Shown piece after piece: positions 62,703-64,000 of a DNA stretch of 64,000 nucleotides. Position 1 is the first letter of the stretch; every line of letters starts with the position of its first letter. The stretch spans positions 62,001-126,000 of the forward strand of contig CANTFK010000909.1 of NCBI GenBank assembly GCA_947646735.1, written 5' to 3'. The notes beneath the pieces are model-generated. The model had not been told where the DNA came from and ran no database searches. It worked only from the letters and a program-made list of their open reading frames with translations. A program made the position numbers and the translations under genes. Source of the DNA: Peronospora farinosa (taxonomy: Eukaryota; Oomycota; Peronosporomycetes; Peronosporales; Peronosporaceae).

Positions 62703-64000
62703 GGTAAAGGTAAACAGGGCTTAGCCCCAGGTGGTTCTGTGGATGCTCCCATAGAACAAGATTACAAGCCAGGCTTGTTGGTTGTGTCGGCAACCGTTAA
62801 GGGTTTTGAGAAACCATGGTCAATTTTAATTGACTCAGGGGCGTCAGGTAATTATGTCCGACGTCGTTCCCTTGAAGGGAGTCAGCTGTATGCTGAGGCG
62901 CTAGAAGCGCAAGAGGGTGACAGTATAACCGTGCGTCTCGCGACCGGTGAACGTGTCACCGTTCCTAAAGTTCCGTTGAACTTAGGTGTGAAATTTTTAG
63001 ACTTCAATAGCGTTGAACGCTGTCTTGTCCTAGATTTGGACTCGAGATATAATCTCATTCTCGGTATGGCCTGGCTGGAACGCCATGAGCCGTGGATCGA
63101 TTGGAGATCCAGAACTTTAGGCGCAACGCGCAATGTTCCTATCGAAGCTTTGGAGAGTCATGAAACCACCTTCGCTAGAAAACAAAAGTGCTATTGGCGC
63201 GAGCCATTAACTGATTCAGTTAGTGTGCTGGACATTGGAGTGTCTGAGTTGATAAACTCCGATGTCAACAATAATAGTGTCGAGCAGAGCTCAATGACAC
63301 TTAGTGGAACGGCACGTACTCCGTTGAGTGATACTCAAAGTAATATTGAGACACTGGATGTCGGTAATGACATCGGCTCTCGTACAGAGCAAGTTAAGGT
63401 CGATGACCTTGTTAGTAATATTGGCTGTAAATGCGATTTACTGGATGTCGGTAATGACATCGGCTCTCGTATAGAGCAAGTGAAGGTCGATGACCTTGTT
63501 AGTAATATTGGCTGTAAATGCGATTCACTGGATGTCGGTAATGACATCGGCTCTCGTATAGAGCAAGTGAAGGTCGATGACCTTGTTAGTGATATTGGCT
63601 GTACATGCGATTCACTGGATGTCGATAATGACATCGGCTCTCGTATAGAGCAAGAGAAGGTCGATGACCTTGTTAGTGAAGTCACTGGTACTATTGACCC
63701 ACTGGGTGTCGGTAATGACATCGGCCCTCGCATAGGGCAGGTAAATGACAAGGGGTCTGTTGACCTTGGGGATGACAATATCCCAAGTACTTTGAAGAGT
63801 ACGGTCTCGTCAATGAGACGGCAGCGTCGCCAGATGGCGGCTGCGAGACGCAAAGCGTCTGTTTTATCGCATAGTAATGTCAGTGACCAGTTGTACACCC
63901 TGGTCAACGGAGTGACAGGTGATGTAGATGGTGAGGTTGACCTTGAGGCCCTCCCATCATTAAATGCTCTTTTAGAGCTAGACGAAATGTCTGTGGATGA
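62703..64000 (+). CDS. pol: Protease and repeat linker of 3B pol (partial, open to window end)
   Basis: The frame is -1 relative to gag, opens after a TGA at 62700-62702 and has no stop to the window edge. It begins [12 protein letters not shown]. The protease has the catalytic [15 protein letters not shown] and the second hallmark [19 protein letters not shown] linker follows with four to five 29-residue repeats ([20 protein letters not shown]), then a basic segment ([14 protein letters not shown]). Reverse transcriptase should follow outside the window. In relic 3A the TGA position reads as a sense codon, so the stop is probably a lesion of 3B. Confidence 0.85.
63354..63745 (+). repeat. 87-bp in-frame tandem repeat in 3B pol
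   Basis: Units start at 63354, 63441, 63528, 63615 and 63702 (partial), each exactly 87 bp apart, encoding 29 residues ([20 protein letters not shown]...CKCD). The first four are very similar; the fifth diverges. Spacing and coding context rule out CRISPR. Confidence 0.95.

Larger units (their letters stand above)
60952..64000 (+). mobile_element. Ty3/gypsy family 3 element 3B (5' part; runs off the window)
   Basis: 5' LTR, primer-binding site, intact gag and an open protease-linker frame that continues past base 64000. It is the best-preserved family 3 sequence here and the reference for relic 3A and the solo LTR at 4652. Confidence 0.92.

Noticed and set aside
63354..63745. CRISPR-like array
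   Set aside because: Direct 87-bp repeats without spacers, in frame inside a eukaryotic retrotransposon.
63335..63907. 190-codon minus-strand ORF with repeats [17 protein letters not shown]
   Set aside because: It is the mirror of the 87-bp in-frame repeats of 3B pol and ends where they end. The multiple-of-three repeat keeps both strands open. Unlike the antisense ORFs of families 1, 2 and 4 it lies in the protease linker, far from the 3' LTR.
1..64000. tRNA and rRNA genes
   Set aside because: No cloverleaf or rRNA core sequence was recognised by eye. A tRNAscan-SE or Rfam run would be decisive.

Overview
The window looks like oomycete DNA (downy mildew or Phytophthora type). The basis is a mix of intact Ty3/gypsy chromoviruses, an uninterrupted 14-3-3 gene, a cysteine-rich 'WRKY19-like' repeat protein and very few host genes. 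This is inference from gene content; the species cannot be named from sequence alone. Only two host genes are convincing: a 14-3-3 protein (6291-7040, minus) and the WRKY19-like zinc-finger protein (40285-40977, minus), which has a dead relative at about 37.8-38.1 kb. No tRNA, rRNA or CRISPR array was recognised.

Most of the window is retrotransposon. I separate four Ty3/gypsy families by LTR. Family 1 (LTR about 600 bp, TGTAACAGGG...GTCTACA) has copies 1A (1-3003, 3' end only), 1B (about 22540-36194, interrupted), 1C (43751-51832) and 1D (52123-60241, inverted), plus a solo LTR (17868-18469) and an LTR fragment (36195-36287). Family 2 (461 bp LTR) has full copy 2A (9025-17212, target duplication CGTTT) and a solo LTR (3345-3806). 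Family 3 (about 635 bp LTR) has a solo LTR (4652-5282, duplication GGAAG), an old wreck 3A (about 17.2-22.5 kb) and the start of 3B (60952 to the window end). Family 4 (330 bp LTR) has full copy 4A (23190-30842, minus, duplication ATAGT), inserted into 1B. A LINE reverse-transcriptase relic lies at 43059-43750.

The families share one plan: LTR, primer-binding site TGGTAGCACT, gag with a zinc knuckle, a -1 frameshift cassette, protease, a long linker, reverse transcriptase with YFDD, RNase H, integrase, a GPY/F-like module, a chromodomain, a polypurine tract and LTR. Nearly all copies carry frameshifts or stops, so these are mostly recent but defective insertions.

Three observations stand out. 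(1) Families 1, 2 and 4 each carry a long ORF on the antisense strand. It starts 14 to about 110 bp inside the 3' LTR, runs back through the chromodomain, and ends in a coiled coil with, in families 1 and 4, an Arg-rich tail. In 1B it is open for 409 codons, and in 4A for 390 codons with an SR-rich domain. (2) The gag stop of all four families lies in a conserved hairpin, 9-10 nt downstream of a slippery-type site in three of them. (3) The coding region of 2A, and the LTRs of the families, are packed with short near-perfect inverted repeats. Copies 1C and 1D also form a 16.5 kb tail-to-tail inverted pair with mismatched flanks.
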